Assembly (NCBI GenBank): GCA_021018815.1
Contig: JAITYX010000125.1
Coordinates: 558,001 to 622,000, forward strand
Source: Talinum fruticosum
Lineage: Eukaryota > Streptophyta > Magnoliopsida > Caryophyllales > Talinaceae
DNA: 64,000 nt
Direction of reading: 5' to 3'
Each line of letters starts with the position of its first letter. Within the stretch, counting starts at the first letter, position 1. Shown here in pieces: positions 10,201 through 23,049 of the stretch. A program made the translations under genes and the position numbers. Below the pieces are notes generated by a model. That model did no database searches. It worked only from the letters and a program-made list of their open reading frames with translations, and had not been told where the DNA came from.

Positions 10201-11490
10201 GTCCGGGTGGTGACCGGCGCCTACCACGGCATGGCTTAGTTAGGCCAGTGCTTGGCCCATCGTCCGTGGTCGTGCTAAACGTAGTATTTTTCAATTGATC
10301 CAAGTTTGTGTACTGAAAATTTTGTTCTCCATCTAAATCGGTCAATTCACCGCTCCGCTCGGCAATATCCGACTAAGCACAAATGGGCCTTGCCAATTAG
10401 GCCTAAAGTTCCATCGTGGATCTTGAATTATCGCTCTAATCTCTTTGAGAACCAAATCTCCAATTTATAGGTTTCGAGGCTTCACTCTTTTATTGAATGC
10501 CCTTGATATACGTGCTTGGTATATTTGGACATTGTGCATGGCGTTGAGGCGCCTTTCATCCAAGCAGTACTAACTCTCCGTAGCGTGCTTTAGCCCACTC
10601 TACTTATGGGATCCGACTTTTCAAGCAATTATCCTTGACGAGGGAATGACAATCTCTATTGGAAGGATTGCTTGCATACCATGAACTAGGGAGTAAGGTG
10701 TTGCTCCAGTAGAAGTTCTAATAGATGCTTAATAGCCCCATAAAACGAAAGGTAATTTATCAAGCCAATCCTCATAATTGACGACCATCTTCTCCACTAT
10801 TTTACTAGTGTTCTTATTGGCGGCCTCAACTGCTCCATTGGTCTAAGGATGATAAGGACAAGACTTATGGTGCTTAATCTTATATTTATCCAACAAGTCT
10901 ACTACCTCTTTCTTAAAATGACCGCCATGGTCACTGATCAGCTCATGGGGCACCCCATAACGGCAAATGATATTCCGAGTAAGGAACTTAGCTACCTGTT
11001 TTGACGTCAAGGTTGCATAAGACGTTGCGTCTGCCAACTTGGTTAAGTAGTGGATTGCTATTAACACAAATTCATGACCACCTGTTCCTTTAGGGGTCAT
11101 GTTATCGATAATGTCTATCCCCAAACCGAGAATGGCTAGGGGGATGCTAATATTGTAAGAAATGAGGGTGGTTGGTGCTGTAAATTTGCATACACAAAGC
11201 CTTTGAATCTTCCGAACAAACATCTTCCCTTCCATATGGGGTCCACACTCCCTCCATGAATCTCGTCCATGATGCGCTTTGCTTCATGTTGGTTGAAACA
11301 AAGTAAGCCGATCCCGGTGCAGGTTTTCTTGTACAGCTGCCCTTAATTAATGAAGAATTGGGCAGCCAACATCCCGATGGCTTGTTGGGCTCTAGGTGTG
11401 GAGTCCAAGGGGTATTCTTGCTTATCCAAATACTCGAAATGTTATGACACTAACTGGTTTGGTCAATATTAGACACTTCCAACTTGTAAC
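10200..11490 (-). pseudogene. Integrase remnant, Tat/Ogre-type element
   Basis: The minus-strand frame 11235-10843 gives LGIDIIDNMTPKGTGGHEF, then YGVPHELISDHGGHFKKEV and HHKSCPYHP, the integrase core with its first two catalytic acids. Downstream pieces to about 10330 give the C-terminal part, including VQIYQARI-like and GDLVLK-like blocks across frames. An N-terminal zinc region is only weakly visible at 11240-11480. Stops and shifts break it. Confidence 0.8.
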
Positions 11491-11530
11491 GTGCGTCTGG
11501 TCGACTCCGTCACCCTATATGAACAGGCAT

Positions 11531-12020
11531 TCAATGAATGTTGTTAGGGATATTAATCATGGATGCTAATTTAGCTAACGCATCCGTAAATTGGTTGTCA
11601 TCCCTAGGAATGTAGGTGAAAGAGATATTCTCGAAATGTTTTGATAGTTCTATCAAATATGCTTGGTAGAATGTCAAGACTTCACTATTTACCCGCCATT
11701 TTTGCAAAATCCGATTAATGATTAGACTGGAGTCACCGAAAACCCTAATGTTCTTGAGCCCCATCTCTACAAGCAGCTTCGAGTCCAAGTGATGTAAGCT
11801 TTGTACTTTACGGAATTGTTGGTGACCTCGAAATCTAATTTGACTCGAAATGGGAGTATGTGTTCCCTCCAGGTGAGACTAGAAGAATCCCTACTCCGGA
11901 GTCCTTGTGATTGAAGGCGTCATCGAAATACATTTTCCAAACATCCACCTCTTCTTGTAAAATATTTTCATCCGGAAAGTTAAGGTGTTCGGATTGCAAT
12001 TCGGCTTTAAGCGGATCAGC
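11531..12020 (-). pseudogene. Second (archaeal-type) RNase H remnant, Tat/Ogre-type element
   Basis: WKMYFDDAFNHKDSGVGIL (about 11960-11900) holds the first catalytic Asp; the 11788-11531 frame gives MGLKNIRVFGDSSLIINRIL and IPRDDNQFTDALAKLASM, which hold the later acids. This second RNase H follows the normal one, as known for Tat/Ogre elements. Confidence 0.8.
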
Positions 12021-12029
12021 TAAGAATTC

Positions 12030-12320
12030 CGACACTACCCTTCCTTTGATCGCTTTTGAGGGACATACTTGAATTCGAATTCTAATAGCATGACAGTCCA
12101 TCTTGCTATCTTGTTGTTAATGGTTGGTCGCTCAAGTATATACTTAATGGGATCCATAGGTGCTATCACATGTACCGTACGGGCTAACATGTAGTGCCCG
12201 AGCTTCTTGGTAGCCCGGACTAATGCCAATGATGTCTTCTTTAATGGTGTATATCTAGTCTCATAATCAAGGAATTTCTTACTCGGGTAATAAACCGCAT
12301 GTTCTTCCTTCCCGTCTCAT
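12030..12320 (-). pseudogene. RNase H remnant (gypsy type), Tat/Ogre-type element
   Basis: The frame 12229-12035 gives TKKLGHYMLARTVHVIAP, YILERPTINNKIARW and LLEFEFKYVPQ, the end of the ordinary retroviral-type RNase H that sits between RT and the second RNase H. Upstream pieces to 12320 are degenerate. Confidence 0.75.
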
Positions 12321-12559
12321 TGAACTAGCATGGCTCCCATAACTCGTCTCCGTCGTGGTGAGGTACGTAGTAAAGTTCTCCCTAGTTGGGGCGGAACTAG
12401 TAGTGGAGGGTTAGCTAAATATTCCTTAACCTTCTTGAATGCTTGTTAGCACTCAGTATCCCAAATGGGCTCGGATCCTTTCTTCATTCCTTGAAAATAG
12501 GTTCACATACTATACTCGGCTTTGATATGAAATGACCGATGTACTATAAACGTCATAGG

Positions 12560-13160
12560 AAACCCCTTATTTCTTTTTCGTATTTGGTGGAGGGATCTCC
12601 TGAATGGCTTTGATCTTGGATGGATCAACTTCAATTCCTATAAGACCGACAACATAGCCTAACAGTTTGCTTGAGGTTACTCCGAAGGCACACTTTTGTG
12701 GGTTAAGGCACATTTTGTATTTTCCGAGTCTCTGCAAGAATTTTCTTAGGCTGGGTAGGTGCCCCGCCCTATCCATGGATTTTATGATCATGTCATCCAC
12801 ATAACTTCGGCTTCCTTGGGGATCATGTCATGTAGTAGTGTTGTAGCCGTCCTTTGGTATGTTGCACCGGTGTTCTTGAGCCCAAATGGCATCACTACGT
12901 AACAAAACGTCCCCCATTAAGTGATGAAGGTCATCTTTTCCATGTCTTCTTCAACCATCTTCACCTTATTGTACCCAGTGTAGCCGTCCATAAATGAAAG
13001 CAAGTCATGACTCGCTGTGTTATCTACAAGGATGTCAATATGGGGCGACGGGAAATCATCCTTGGGGCTAGCCTTATTTAGATCTCTAAAGTCGACGCAC
13101 ATGCGGACCCTGCCGTCTTTCTTCGGAACCGGTACTATATTTGCTACCACCGAGGATAGT
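12560..13160 (-). pseudogene. Reverse transcriptase remnant, Tat/Ogre-type element
   Basis: From high to low coordinates: VPVPKKDGRVRMCVDFRDLN (13140-13080), DLLSFMDGYTGYNKV (catalytic block 1, about 12990), then YVDDMIIKSM (12800-12770, catalytic pair intact) and CAFGVTSSKLLGYVVG. The open pieces are separated by a frameshift around 12810-12915. Confidence 0.85.
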
Positions 13161-13433
13161 GAACTACCTTGATGAACCCGACCTCCAACCGCTTCGAACG
13201 TCTTCCTTAATCTTCGATGCCCACTCGAGTTTCATCCTTCTTAGTTTCTACTTAACAGAGCTTAGCAATTTTGTAAACCGAAATTTTATGTTTCGCTATA
13301 CTTGGATCTATCCCCGACATGCCTTTGTAGGACCATGCAAACACATCCATGAACTCTGTAAGGAGCGAAGTAAATTGCTTCGCTCTTACGGATCCAAGTG
13401 TTTTCCGATCTTAACCTCCTAAGGTTGATCCAC

Positions 13434-14515
13434 TTATCCTAGATTTATTATTATTGTTTCCTCTATTATTGTTTCCTCTATTATTAGTTCTTTAGGGATT
13501 TCTTGTTCATTATTAGAGGCAAAACAATTGAAAGCAAGAGGAGGGAAAGAGTAAGCGGAAAGATTCACTTTATTGAATGAAGAGACGAGTACAAGATGAC
13601 TCGAAACCGAAGATACAAGATCAAAATTAACAAAATTAGGAAAAGAGCTAAAAATAACAAAAGAAGAAGCCCTATCACTAGACTCAGGAATGGGATGCGC
13701 TCCTAAGCTAATGGAGAATTCTTGCCTCCTTAGTATCAATCCAAGTTGTGTGCTTAGACCCTTCGTTATCAAAGTCGGTGACAAACTCAAACGGATCGAA
13801 GCTGCGGATGCGATATAGCTCGTGATAGTACCGAGACCGAATTCCCCTCTAAGTTCTTCTCTTGTCCGAATAGTAGATCGAAAAGATTATTCCCAGCCAG
13901 AGTTAGTCTAGTCCGGTGTGGACTCGTCCCTCTTCGAGGAGGAAGGGTGCCTCCTTCTCTACTACATAGCGAGTCACTGAATATCTCCAAACCAGGTACT
14001 AGGATGGCCTTTTCCTTGATGTAGTAGAGGCTGAGGAAAACCATAATTAGGAAATCATCTCCTTCCTTTAAAAACTGCCAATTTAAAGTATAAGGAAAGG
14101 GTTTAATATAGCGGATTGTGTGAGGTGCAGTCCTCTTAGTCCGAACTTCCCACTTAACTTGGGCTACTTCTTTAGTAGTAGGTTAATAGCGTAGCCCAAA
14201 GCTGTAGTTGTTAGTGGGTTCAAGGGGTGGAAAGATAGGGTGGTATGCCCTTTGGCCTACAGCAAGACCTAGAAAGTACTCCTTCTTCCCGAGCATCAAA
14301 TGAATGCTAGGGTTGCCATAAGGGTGGAAGTTAAGAGGTGCTTTATCCCTGTCTAAGGCAGCACCAATCTCGAATTCATACAGTTCCTTGTTATTGGCAT
14401 CGTACTCAATCTCAACCATGGAATCCTTGGAAGTGATAGTAGCACAAAGATTATCCCGTTGATAGTTACAACTTGACCTTTCGATGTTGTATAGAGGGCA
14501 TTGCTTGATGATCAT
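13434..14515 (-). pseudogene. Protease-RT linker of the Tat/Ogre-type element
   Basis: Three open minus-strand pieces (14515-14183, 14044-13787, 13790-13434) code polar sequence with GLRY, and FNCFASNNEQEIPKELI near the end, followed by a repeated IIEET unit from a short (TTGTTTCCTCTATTA) tandem repeat at 13452-13490. Such acidic linkers before RT are common in Tat elements. No enzyme motif is seen. Confidence 0.6.
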
Positions 14516-14559
14516 GCAACCAAGGGCATCCTAGGAGTAAATTGAAGGTGGTTGGGATA

Positions 14560-14900
14560 TTTAGGACTTGGAATTCAATGTTCCTTTCTATTGGCCCTAT
14601 ATTAATTGGTAAGGTCACTATTCCTAAGACTGTTCATCTAGAATTGTTGTGAGCTCGAAGATGGACGAGTCTATTTAGAGAGTTGTTGCTCTTTAATTCC
14701 TAACCTTCCGGTAGTTCTCCAAGGACAGTACATTCACAATTGATCTATTATCTACCATGGTTAAGGGAACGAACTTGTTGATGCAAGTTACGGTTAAATA
14801 AAGGGCATTGTTATGTGCAACGCCTTCTTCTAGGAGATCCTTTTAGTCAAAGGTAATGGTTTTGTCCCCACTATTAACCAATCCTACTTCTTCCTCTGGC
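14560..14900 (-). pseudogene. Aspartic protease remnant, Tat/Ogre-type element
   Basis: The minus strand reads TMVDNRSIVNVLSL near 14765-14720, where Tat elements have a VDNGS-type active site. Arg replaces the Gly, which should inactivate it. The rest is frame-broken. Confidence 0.6.
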
Positions 14901-15429
14901 ATGGTTTCGGGATAGACCTCGATCTTACTAAGCGCGTTAATTAAAGCTTGCCTATGTTTCGGGAAGTAGATATTAGTTGCCTAATTGAGATATCGCCTTT
15001 TAACTCCCGAAGTCGTTTAAGGATTGGATCTTCTTCTTTTATAACTTCAGGCTCTTTTGGGGCTTCCTGAGTTTATTATGGACCCGGGGTGCATTATGTC
15101 ATCCAGATCTAGTAAGGAATTGGATTGCTTGACCTTTGGTTTCTCCTCAAAAGTCATCCTCTTCTAAGGGTGGTGTGCCCCGTAAGTTGTCATCTTTGTT
15201 GTCACTGTTACTTCTTGTTTCGTAGACGTCCTCTTCATCACTTACCCAAAGCCCATGGAATTTTGGATCTAAAGGAGGCAAGCTAAGAAGTGGTTTGGAC
15301 TCACCAATATCTTGAATGAAGACAGATGGGTCCCATCGACTTGACGTGGGCTCAGTGAAAATAGCTAAGGTGCCGTTGAAAGGATTTTTGTTGTTACTTG
15401 GTTTCGGGTAGCCTTAGGTAATATGAGTT

Positions 15430-16196
15430 GTCCATTTTGAAACATGCTTTCTAGTTTGTTCTTGAATTTCCAACACTATTCGATGTCATGTCCTTGTGCA
15501 CGATGGTATTTGCAAGATTTTCCTACATCCCAATGTTTGGACTGTTTCGCTGTGTCCGATTCAGCTCTAATGGGTAGTAATTCTATCTTTCCCTTAGCCA
15601 AGAGACGGTCAAGGGCTTGAGTATAAGTGGTGATGATAGGAGTTCGGTCGATATATCTATTGAGGGCATTGACATCCGCACCTCGTTAGTATTGCATGTA
15701 TTAGAGTTTTTCTTATCTTTGGAGTGATAATTACCTCTATACCCCGTCGCAACTTTTGTGGTCACGATGGACAACTCTCCTTCTATAAGCAAGCCAACAT
15801 CCGTAAGGGTTGTGAAGTTCATCAATGGCAAGAACTTGAGATGCCGATTCTAATTAGGCGGAAGATTTTTCACGATGACCCTAACTTGGTCCTTCTCGGA
15901 GGGTCGGTCTACCATGTGGGCAGCCTTTGCTCTCCATCCGGTGAGGAAGTTTGTAAAGCTCTCCGTCTCACCTTGTTTGATTAATTCCAAGTCTCTAAGA
16001 GTGACTGGAAAATCGAGTGTTATAGGAGTATTGATGTGGGAACTCCTTGTACAAATCGATCCAGTTGGCAACTTGCGTGGGTCAACCACGCTATACCACT
16101 TCATTACATTAGTATCAAAAGTCCATGGGAAGATAATGTGGTTAGTGTCTTCCGGAATGTTTTTAAGAGTCATTGCTCCTAAGAAGTTGTGAACAT
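15430..16196 (-). pseudogene. gag: Gag remnant, 3' part, Tat/Ogre-type element
   Basis: The frame below 16196 reads VHNFLGAMTLKNIPEDTNH, WTFDTNVMKWYSVVDPRKL, LRDLELIKQGETESFTNFL and RPSEKDQVRVIVKNLPPN, the typical Tat gag core. After 15850 the sequence continues in other frames with a CKYHR...GHDIEECWKFKNKL zinc-like segment near 15530-15460. The upstream gag lies beyond the solo LTR at 19140 and up. Confidence 0.85.
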
Positions 16197-16821
16197 TGTA
16201 GTGCCCCAAACCCTATAATCACCGGGTTAACCATAAGGACTTATTAACTAGTAATTAGCGCAATGTAAAGAAACGTTAGAGGCGTTACCGTCGCTCCAAA
16301 CAAGGAACAAGGCAACATTCAATTATATTACATGCAATACTTGGTAAGGTCCGAGTTTGAAAGTAAAACATCCGACGAAGAACAACATAAGCGGAGACAA
16401 TTAAATACATGTCGTCAAGAGTAATGACTTAAAGACAACCAAAATAACTCAAGACATGACAGGTCACCACCACTCGTGAGCCCCTAAGACACTTCGGCCA
16501 GTAGACAACCTACTTCTTGCTCCCTTCCGGAGTAGCTTTACCTAAAACAAAACAGATAAAACATTTCGAAATAATGAGCCAAAGCTCAGCACGCTTATCC
16601 ATGTACCTGTAAGTAAGTAAGTGAAGATATAGGATTTGAGTGTATGCATTTCAATTCATTTATAAATCGGACATGAAGAATATAGTAAAATAATTATTCA
16701 TTTATTATGTGAGTGGCTCCTTACGATCGTCGGTTTCCCTAAATATGCGCATACCCAAACCGATCGGCAAAGTCTCGGTTGTTAATGGCCAAATATATAT
16801 ATGGGTGTGATCACAAGTCCG

Positions 16822-16929
16822 ATCACGCTGGTATGATTGATATGGGTGGGCCACATAATTAGGTGACAAATAATTGATCACGCTGGTATGATTGATATGG
16901 GCGGGCCACATAATTAGGTGACAAATAAT
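16822..16929 (+). repeat. Two tandem copies of a 54-bp unit in the solo LTR
   Basis: Each copy begins GATCACGCTGGTATGATTGA and ends GGTGACAAATAAT; they differ at one or two bases. Confidence 0.9.
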
Positions 16930-18561
16930 ATTTGAAATAGTTCATTTCATTAAGCAAACCATTTGATATTGTTATGTATAAACATATGGGTTTTCATAAG
17001 GTATAAGCAATAAGCATACCTTAAAATCGTAGTGATATCCTTCCTTTAGTACTTTTGGAATTGTTGACTTGGATAAACGACGTTGATGCCTTAACAAAAT
17101 AAAGTGTTTCATTAATATATTTAATACTTTTAGTAACTAAATTTATTATCCTATTATTATCGTTGCTATTGTTATTACTACTGTTATTACTTATATTATT
17201 TCCTTATTGTAACTTCCTATGACGAGTTGAATTTAAATAAAACAAAATTACTTCATAGATTGTTAAAGTGGTTGGTTTAAATTTTATAGGCTGAAGTTTT
17301 AACGTAACACTCGTCGCTTATACCGACCCCTCTTGTCATGCAATATGCTTATAAAGTTCACTTAACCAATTCTCCATAAAATACCTAACGTGTTAATCGG
17401 TCACTTTTCAAATTAAGTATCTTGTTCATCTAATTGTTTAATCCTCCAACGATGCTTAATTCTTCACTTGCATACTAACCCAATTCTTATAAATCGCCTA
17501 AGTTAACCCGTTTCCTTTAATTTCTTCACATCATCAAATTCGCTAATTTTCTTTAACACTTTAAATTGTCAAGTTTGCTAGTTTTCTTCAACTCTTTATA
17601 TCATCAATTGCTTCTTTTCTACTACCACAATTTACTTATTCACTTATTTCTTTTAAGTCACTAAAATCCTTTATTTTCTTTTGTATCGTTAAAGTCACTT
17701 ATTTTCTTAAATTGTCAACATCATTTATTTCCTTTAATTTATCTCAATCATCAAAATCACTTAATTTTCTTTAAACCTTCCAAAATGACTTATTTTCTTT
17801 AATCTTCCCAAAACAACTTATTTGCTTTAAGTTCTTAAAATCATCCGACTTACCTATTCTCTTTAATTCACATATTTAATCCACATGCTCATAATTCAAC
17901 ATGCATGCCTATTTTCTTTCTTAAATCCTCACTTAATATCATATTCCTCCAAAATTTTCCAATGAGCATCGAATCATCACAAAAACCAAATTTTCTTCCC
18001 AAAATTTGCAATTCACAATCATCTAACTAATGGCCTAATACAACATAATCAAGAAATTTCAATAGTTTATACAAGTCCAAATTTTTTGTTCTTTTTCCAT
18101 GAACATCCAACCACCTAATTCAAGGCCTTTTTGTCTCCTTCACCCACACAATCTCATAAAATCTGATTTTACACAATAATTCCTTATAGGCAACATAGAA
18201 CTAATTATTTCTAAAAATTTAAAGGAATCGATTAGTTGAAGGTTAAGGTTTTTACCCAAAACCACAAGAAAATGAGGTTTTTATGGTGGAAGGGTGGCTA
18301 ATCGGAGCTCCGATGACTGGTGGTGGTTGGCGGCAGCGGCATGCGGTGACCGGTAAAGGTGGCTGGCTGGCGACAGCAGCAGGTGCAGCAGCAAAAACGC
18401 CGTGGTGGCCGCGGCAGAGTGGCTCCGGTGACGGCCGGCGGCCGCTGGCGGCGATGGTCGGCATGTAGCCAGGATGGCAGCAAAGAGGGGTTGAGTGAGG
18501 GAGATGGGTTTCTTTGGGAAAGGGAAACAAATGATGAAGGTTGGGTTTTGAGGTTTTTAGG

Positions 18562-18574
18562 GCTTAAATAGCTA
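18562..18574 (-). promoter_or_regulatory. TATA-like box of the solo LTR
   Basis: The minus strand reads GCTATTTAAGCCC, followed by the CT-rich and proline/alanine-coding leader-like sequence expected downstream of an LTR promoter. No expression evidence. Confidence 0.35.
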
Positions 18575-18790
18575 AACTTGAAACTCGAAAATTTCTCTCT
18601 CCTCAATCTGAATTCCAGACCTCCTTTTTTTTTATTTGCTTGGTTATTGCGCCCTCCACTCTCTCCAAGCCCACCTAACCTAATAGCCAAGCCCTAGTTA
18701 AAAGAATGTCGGTTTTAGGAATTCCCGACTTGACTAATTATTATAAACCTTAGACGTATGAATTATTATTATTATGACTTCGATAATGTC

Positions 18791-18916
<126 letters not shown>

Positions 18917-19139
18917 CTTGAATTATCACAAGGCATAATTTATTTGATCATTCATTCGTTTATTTATTTCTTTGCCAAGCGTTGCTATCATCATCCGAGT
19001 CCCGCAACACATAATATGGTTACTTGTACAAGTATGTAATACACATGATAATAAGGAATAAAGTGTGAATTGAAATGCACGCGCTCATTAATATTTATTA
19101 ATCTTTGTTGATGTATTGGATTAAGGTCGGGGCATTACA

Positions 19140-19940
19140 AATATGACGGTGGGCATTCTTAGAACCTTTGAATTTGATATCAAGTAAACTTTGGAGGTAG
19201 CTTACCCTTAGGAATTGAAGTAAATCCCTTATGATCAAAATAATGATTACTGAACATGGATGACTCCCTTAACATCTATTCTATCCGATCTACGCAAGGA
19301 TCAGCCGAGGTTTGGATTCATGCTTAGGGGATTCATGTTTGGGACTGTTTGGAGGAGATAAGCTAGGTGGAGGTGGAGGACCTAATCTCTCTCCTTTTCT
19401 CAAACGTTTCGCTTCTTCGTCTCTCTTACTCGCCTTCAATAGCGTTTATAATAGTCTTAAGATCCTCAATATAGATACTATCTTCTCATCTTGATCATTC
19501 GTCCTAGTTTCAATCTCGGCTAAGTTTCTATTAAGCAAAGTGAGAATGGGAGACTGTTCTAGAGATTCGTCCATTGGAAGGGAATTCTTTCTTAGTACTT
19601 TCTTATGATGAGGAATAGACTGAACCGGTGTGGTGTGCATCAAAACTTGTCGCACCAATGTAGATTGCGGAGTAGAACGTAATGCGGAATGAGGACAAGA
19701 TGTGTCGGACTCCGTGGTGAGGTGTTATAATCTTTTAGAGCTCATATTCCAACTGTATTCAATTGCCGTAGACTTCCCTATTCTCCAGCCCAAAGGATGA
19801 GGTTTATGAACATGTGAAAGAAGATCGCTTTTAGGAGGAAGGGATTTAAGCTCAAGACCTGGAGAGACTAAGAATGCTTTTATTTTGATGCACATAAGGA
19901 ATGCAACGAGGAAAAAAATGAAGCGCATGTGATGATGTAT
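19140..19940 (-). pseudogene. gag: Gag remnant, 5' part, Tat/Ogre-type element
   Basis: Minus-strand sequence between the solo LTR and the leader gives PMDESLEQSPILTLLNRNLA and LPPKFT-like pieces that lead into the gag core on the far side of the solo LTR. The start codon is not clear. Frames 19928-19725 and 19658-19446 are open but carry no catalytic motif. Confidence 0.6.
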
Positions 19941-21042
19941 GACTTAGTTCAGGATGATTCTATGATTTTCCTAATGCATAATGAATGATTGATCCTTAAT
20001 GGAAAGATAAATGCATTTCCTTATATTTGGAATGAATCTACTTTGGCTAAATATAAATGCAAAATGAACTCACTTAATCCGAGATGGATTTAATTTGGCT
20101 CATGAGAATACAAAATGGACTCACCTAATATAAGATGAATTTAATTTCGCTAATGAAATGCAAAATGGACTCACCTAATATGAGATGAATTTATTTTGGT
20201 TAATGAAAATGCAAAATGGACTCACCTAATTTGAGATAAATTTATTTTGGCTAATGAAAATGCACTCACCTATCCGAGATGAATTTATTTTGGCTAATGA
20301 AAATGTAAAATGGAAATGTAAAATGAGAATATAAATGGAATGTTAAAAAGTCGGGTTAACCGATCAAAAGATAAAGGGAACTTTGCTAGGACCCTCTCGA
20401 ACCGATCGGCGATGTCTACCTAAACCGCTTGAAGAAGTTTTTAGTACTCGGAAATGCAAGCAATGGACTGACCTAAAAGGAAAAAGGGTAATTTGACTTT
20501 TGGCTAAATGCACATAATGGATCGAGTCTAGTAAATTTATTAAAGTGTTTTATTTACACCCATGCAAGGGCTAACCAACACTCGTTACCTATTCCTAAAG
20601 GCTCACAAGTAAAGGATTAAATCTAAAAACACACATACTTATCCAAGCATGCAAATGAAGACATGGGACCACCTAATAGTCAAGAGATTTATGGTCAAAA
20701 GAGGTTAAGCCTAGGTAGGATACATGGTGACTCATAGTCCGAGGATTTGGTCTTCCATGTAGGGCACGGCAAGAGAAAAGGCAAGAATCCTCGGTGTCTC
20801 TCGGTGAACCAAGCAGTTTGAACCAAGAGCGCATGCTACGAGGGAAGAGGTACCGTTTCTATTGGCAATCAAGCCTAATTGGGCCCGCTTGGAATTCAGT
20901 GGGAACCTATGAGGGAAGAAGGGTTAGCGGGGGTAAAATAAATTTTTCCTAGGGTCCAAAGCAACTGTAAATTATGTTCAAAGGTTACTAAATGTAGGAT
21001 GTCTAATGCAAGCACATTATTAAAACTCACTACTCAAATTTA
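19940..21042 (-). other. Untranslated leader of the Tat/Ogre-type element
   Basis: No long frame on either strand. It holds the tandem array at 20030-20330 and otherwise unrecognised sequence between gag and the primer-binding site. Confidence 0.55.
20030..20330 (-). repeat. Imperfect tandem repeats (about 50-60 bp, five to six units) in the leader
   Basis: On the + strand units share TTTATTTTGGCTAATGAAAA, then GCAAAATGGACTCACCTAAT, then GAGATGAA. They lie between gag and the primer site of the Tat/Ogre-type element. Tandem arrays in untranslated regions are known for this branch. Confidence 0.85.
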
Positions 21043-21060
21043 TCCCCAGCGGAGTCGCCA
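21043..21060 (-). other. Primer-binding site, tRNA-Arg type
   Basis: The minus strand reads TGGCGACTCCGCTGGGGA, two bases after the LTR end. This motif is the usual primer site of Ogre/Tat elements. Confidence 0.85.
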
Positions 21061-21062
21061 CT

Positions 21063-23034
21063 CGTAGGAACCACGACCAGCGTCGAGCTTCCCCACGTAC
21101 CTTTAGCATAAGGGTTTTTGAAAATAGGTTTGAAAAATGATTTTTAGAATGTGGGGATGAACCTTTTATTAAGATTGCCGAATTTTATTAAGCTGAATTA
21201 GAGATAAATTAAGTTGAATTGATTGTCGTTTTATTAATTATTTTAATTTAGCAATTATTTTCGAATTCCAGGATGTCATTTCTTAACTAAACAAGATAAC
21301 AAAAGATTATAGATTCACATCTACCGTGGGGCTTTGGGGCCGGATTGGTGTAAAAACACAAATCCGGGTCGAGCCACGGCCACTGACCACCCGATGCTTG
21401 GCTGAAGCCAGCACTGGCGATCGGGGCGCCGCCACGAGCCATGGCTGAAGGAATCAGCTGTAGTCTTTGTCTCGGCAAGCAGATCTGGAAACCCTAATTC
21501 TTATACCTACGGTTAGAGAAGCCAAGATGCAATTTTTGAGTAAAAATCAAGCAAAAGAATGAGTCGCCGGTAAGTTTTTAAAAGAGACAAACTAATAAAA
21601 ACAAAAGATAAAATAAATTTGCTCTTCCGATCTTAGTATGGAAAAACTAAGACCAAAAAGGCTTAAATGACTCCATCGGTCTTAGAACCGAGAATCGGAT
21701 TTGGAGGCGAGGGTATGAAACCTAGGGATACCCTTCCGTTCAGCCCGTCCGACGACAACCATTATTAGTTCGAGTAGTGAAGAGCGATACAACATGCTAA
21801 GCGAAATTACAGCAACCAAACATAGTAAAGGAAAGCGATAAAGAAAGTGGTAAAGAAAGTAAAAGCGAGAAAGAAAAGAAAAGCGAGAAAGTAAAAGGAT
21901 TATCGGGCGAGAGGAATTAAAATGCTATACAATTTTGGTCCACAATACGTAAAGCGATAAATAAAACATAAAATAAATAAATAAATCGTTCGAAGGTTGA
22001 ATCCTTGCCCTCGGGTTATCCCACCTGCTGACCCGGATCTTAACACTAGATCTCTTGATGCGACAACGATGAATCAAAGAAAAGAGGGCTCTTTTATGAG
22101 TTTTGAAAAGGTGAGTTTGTAAGGAATAGGAAAGATCGGCTAAATGAATACCCGAGAGATTAGAATAATTGAATATTCTTTAACTCTTTGCAAGGATTCA
22201 GCAGCGACATATAGAAAAAGAGGAGTATTTGATGATGCTTTTCAGCAGAGTAACGTTTAAGAAAGGGTATTTTTAGCTTAGTTCAGCAGCGTATTGCTAA
22301 GGAAATAAGTCGTGGTGAGATGAGAGCCAAGGCTCTCTATCTATAGGGAGAGACCTAGGTCATAAATGCCCTAGGGTTGCTCTTGGTCTATCGTCCAAAA
22401 CAGCAGGAAGAAAATCGGGCCAATAAATCGAAGATTTAACCTGGATAAAAAGGATAAAACTTGATAGAAATCCGGTTGGGGCGCCGGCCACCCGGCATGC
22501 CGAGGGTTTCGTGCCCTAGCGTGCCACAAAAGGATTCTCCAAAGCAAAACACTACGCTTCACTCAAGAAATCGGGGTAAGGGGTGCCGGATACAATGCCC
22601 TTTTGAGGGGACCAGCTCCTAGTCTTATGTGGACTATTTTGGAGCTTAAACGTGGCACTTTGATGCTCATGATCATGAAATGCAATGTCTAATGCCTGTC
22701 TTGAAATCTTCACTCCATGTCCGATTGGACAAAACGTGAAATGAAGAACTATAAGCCTGGAATTTCTTGGTACGCAACACTAGACTAAATTGTCTCTAGA
22801 GGCTTGGCACGGTCTTGGATCATCCAAAAGAAAAGGGGATTTTTGGATCGACCCAAGGCAAAAGGCTATTTATGTGGTGCTTGGGGTTCTTTTTGGATTA
22901 CTAGCTTCGTCGCACCGATCAAATACAATATGTGATCCAAATCCTCAAATAGGACTCGAGATTTCATCATCGGGATGACATAATAAAAAACATAACTAAA
23001 TGAGATAAGGGAGGACACTTTTTGGGTGTCTACA
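21063..23034 (-). repeat. 5' LTR of the Tat/Ogre-type element
   Basis: On the minus strand it starts TGTAGACACC (23034) and ends CTACG (21063), a one-base change from CTACA, the inverse of TGTAG. A copy of the same LTR family, + orientation, lies at 60641-62696 and shares the start, the end, the CGTGGTTCCTAC terminal stretch and a CTTTCTTTTC-type pyrimidine block. Open frames in it (for example 21287-21478) match nothing. Confidence 0.85.
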
Positions 23035-23049
23035 CTACCGCATTCAAGG

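Noticed and set aside
18298..18690. 130-codon minus-strand frame
   Set aside because: It lies in the transcribed-leader-like part of a solo LTR and has only Pro/Ser/Ala-rich composition.
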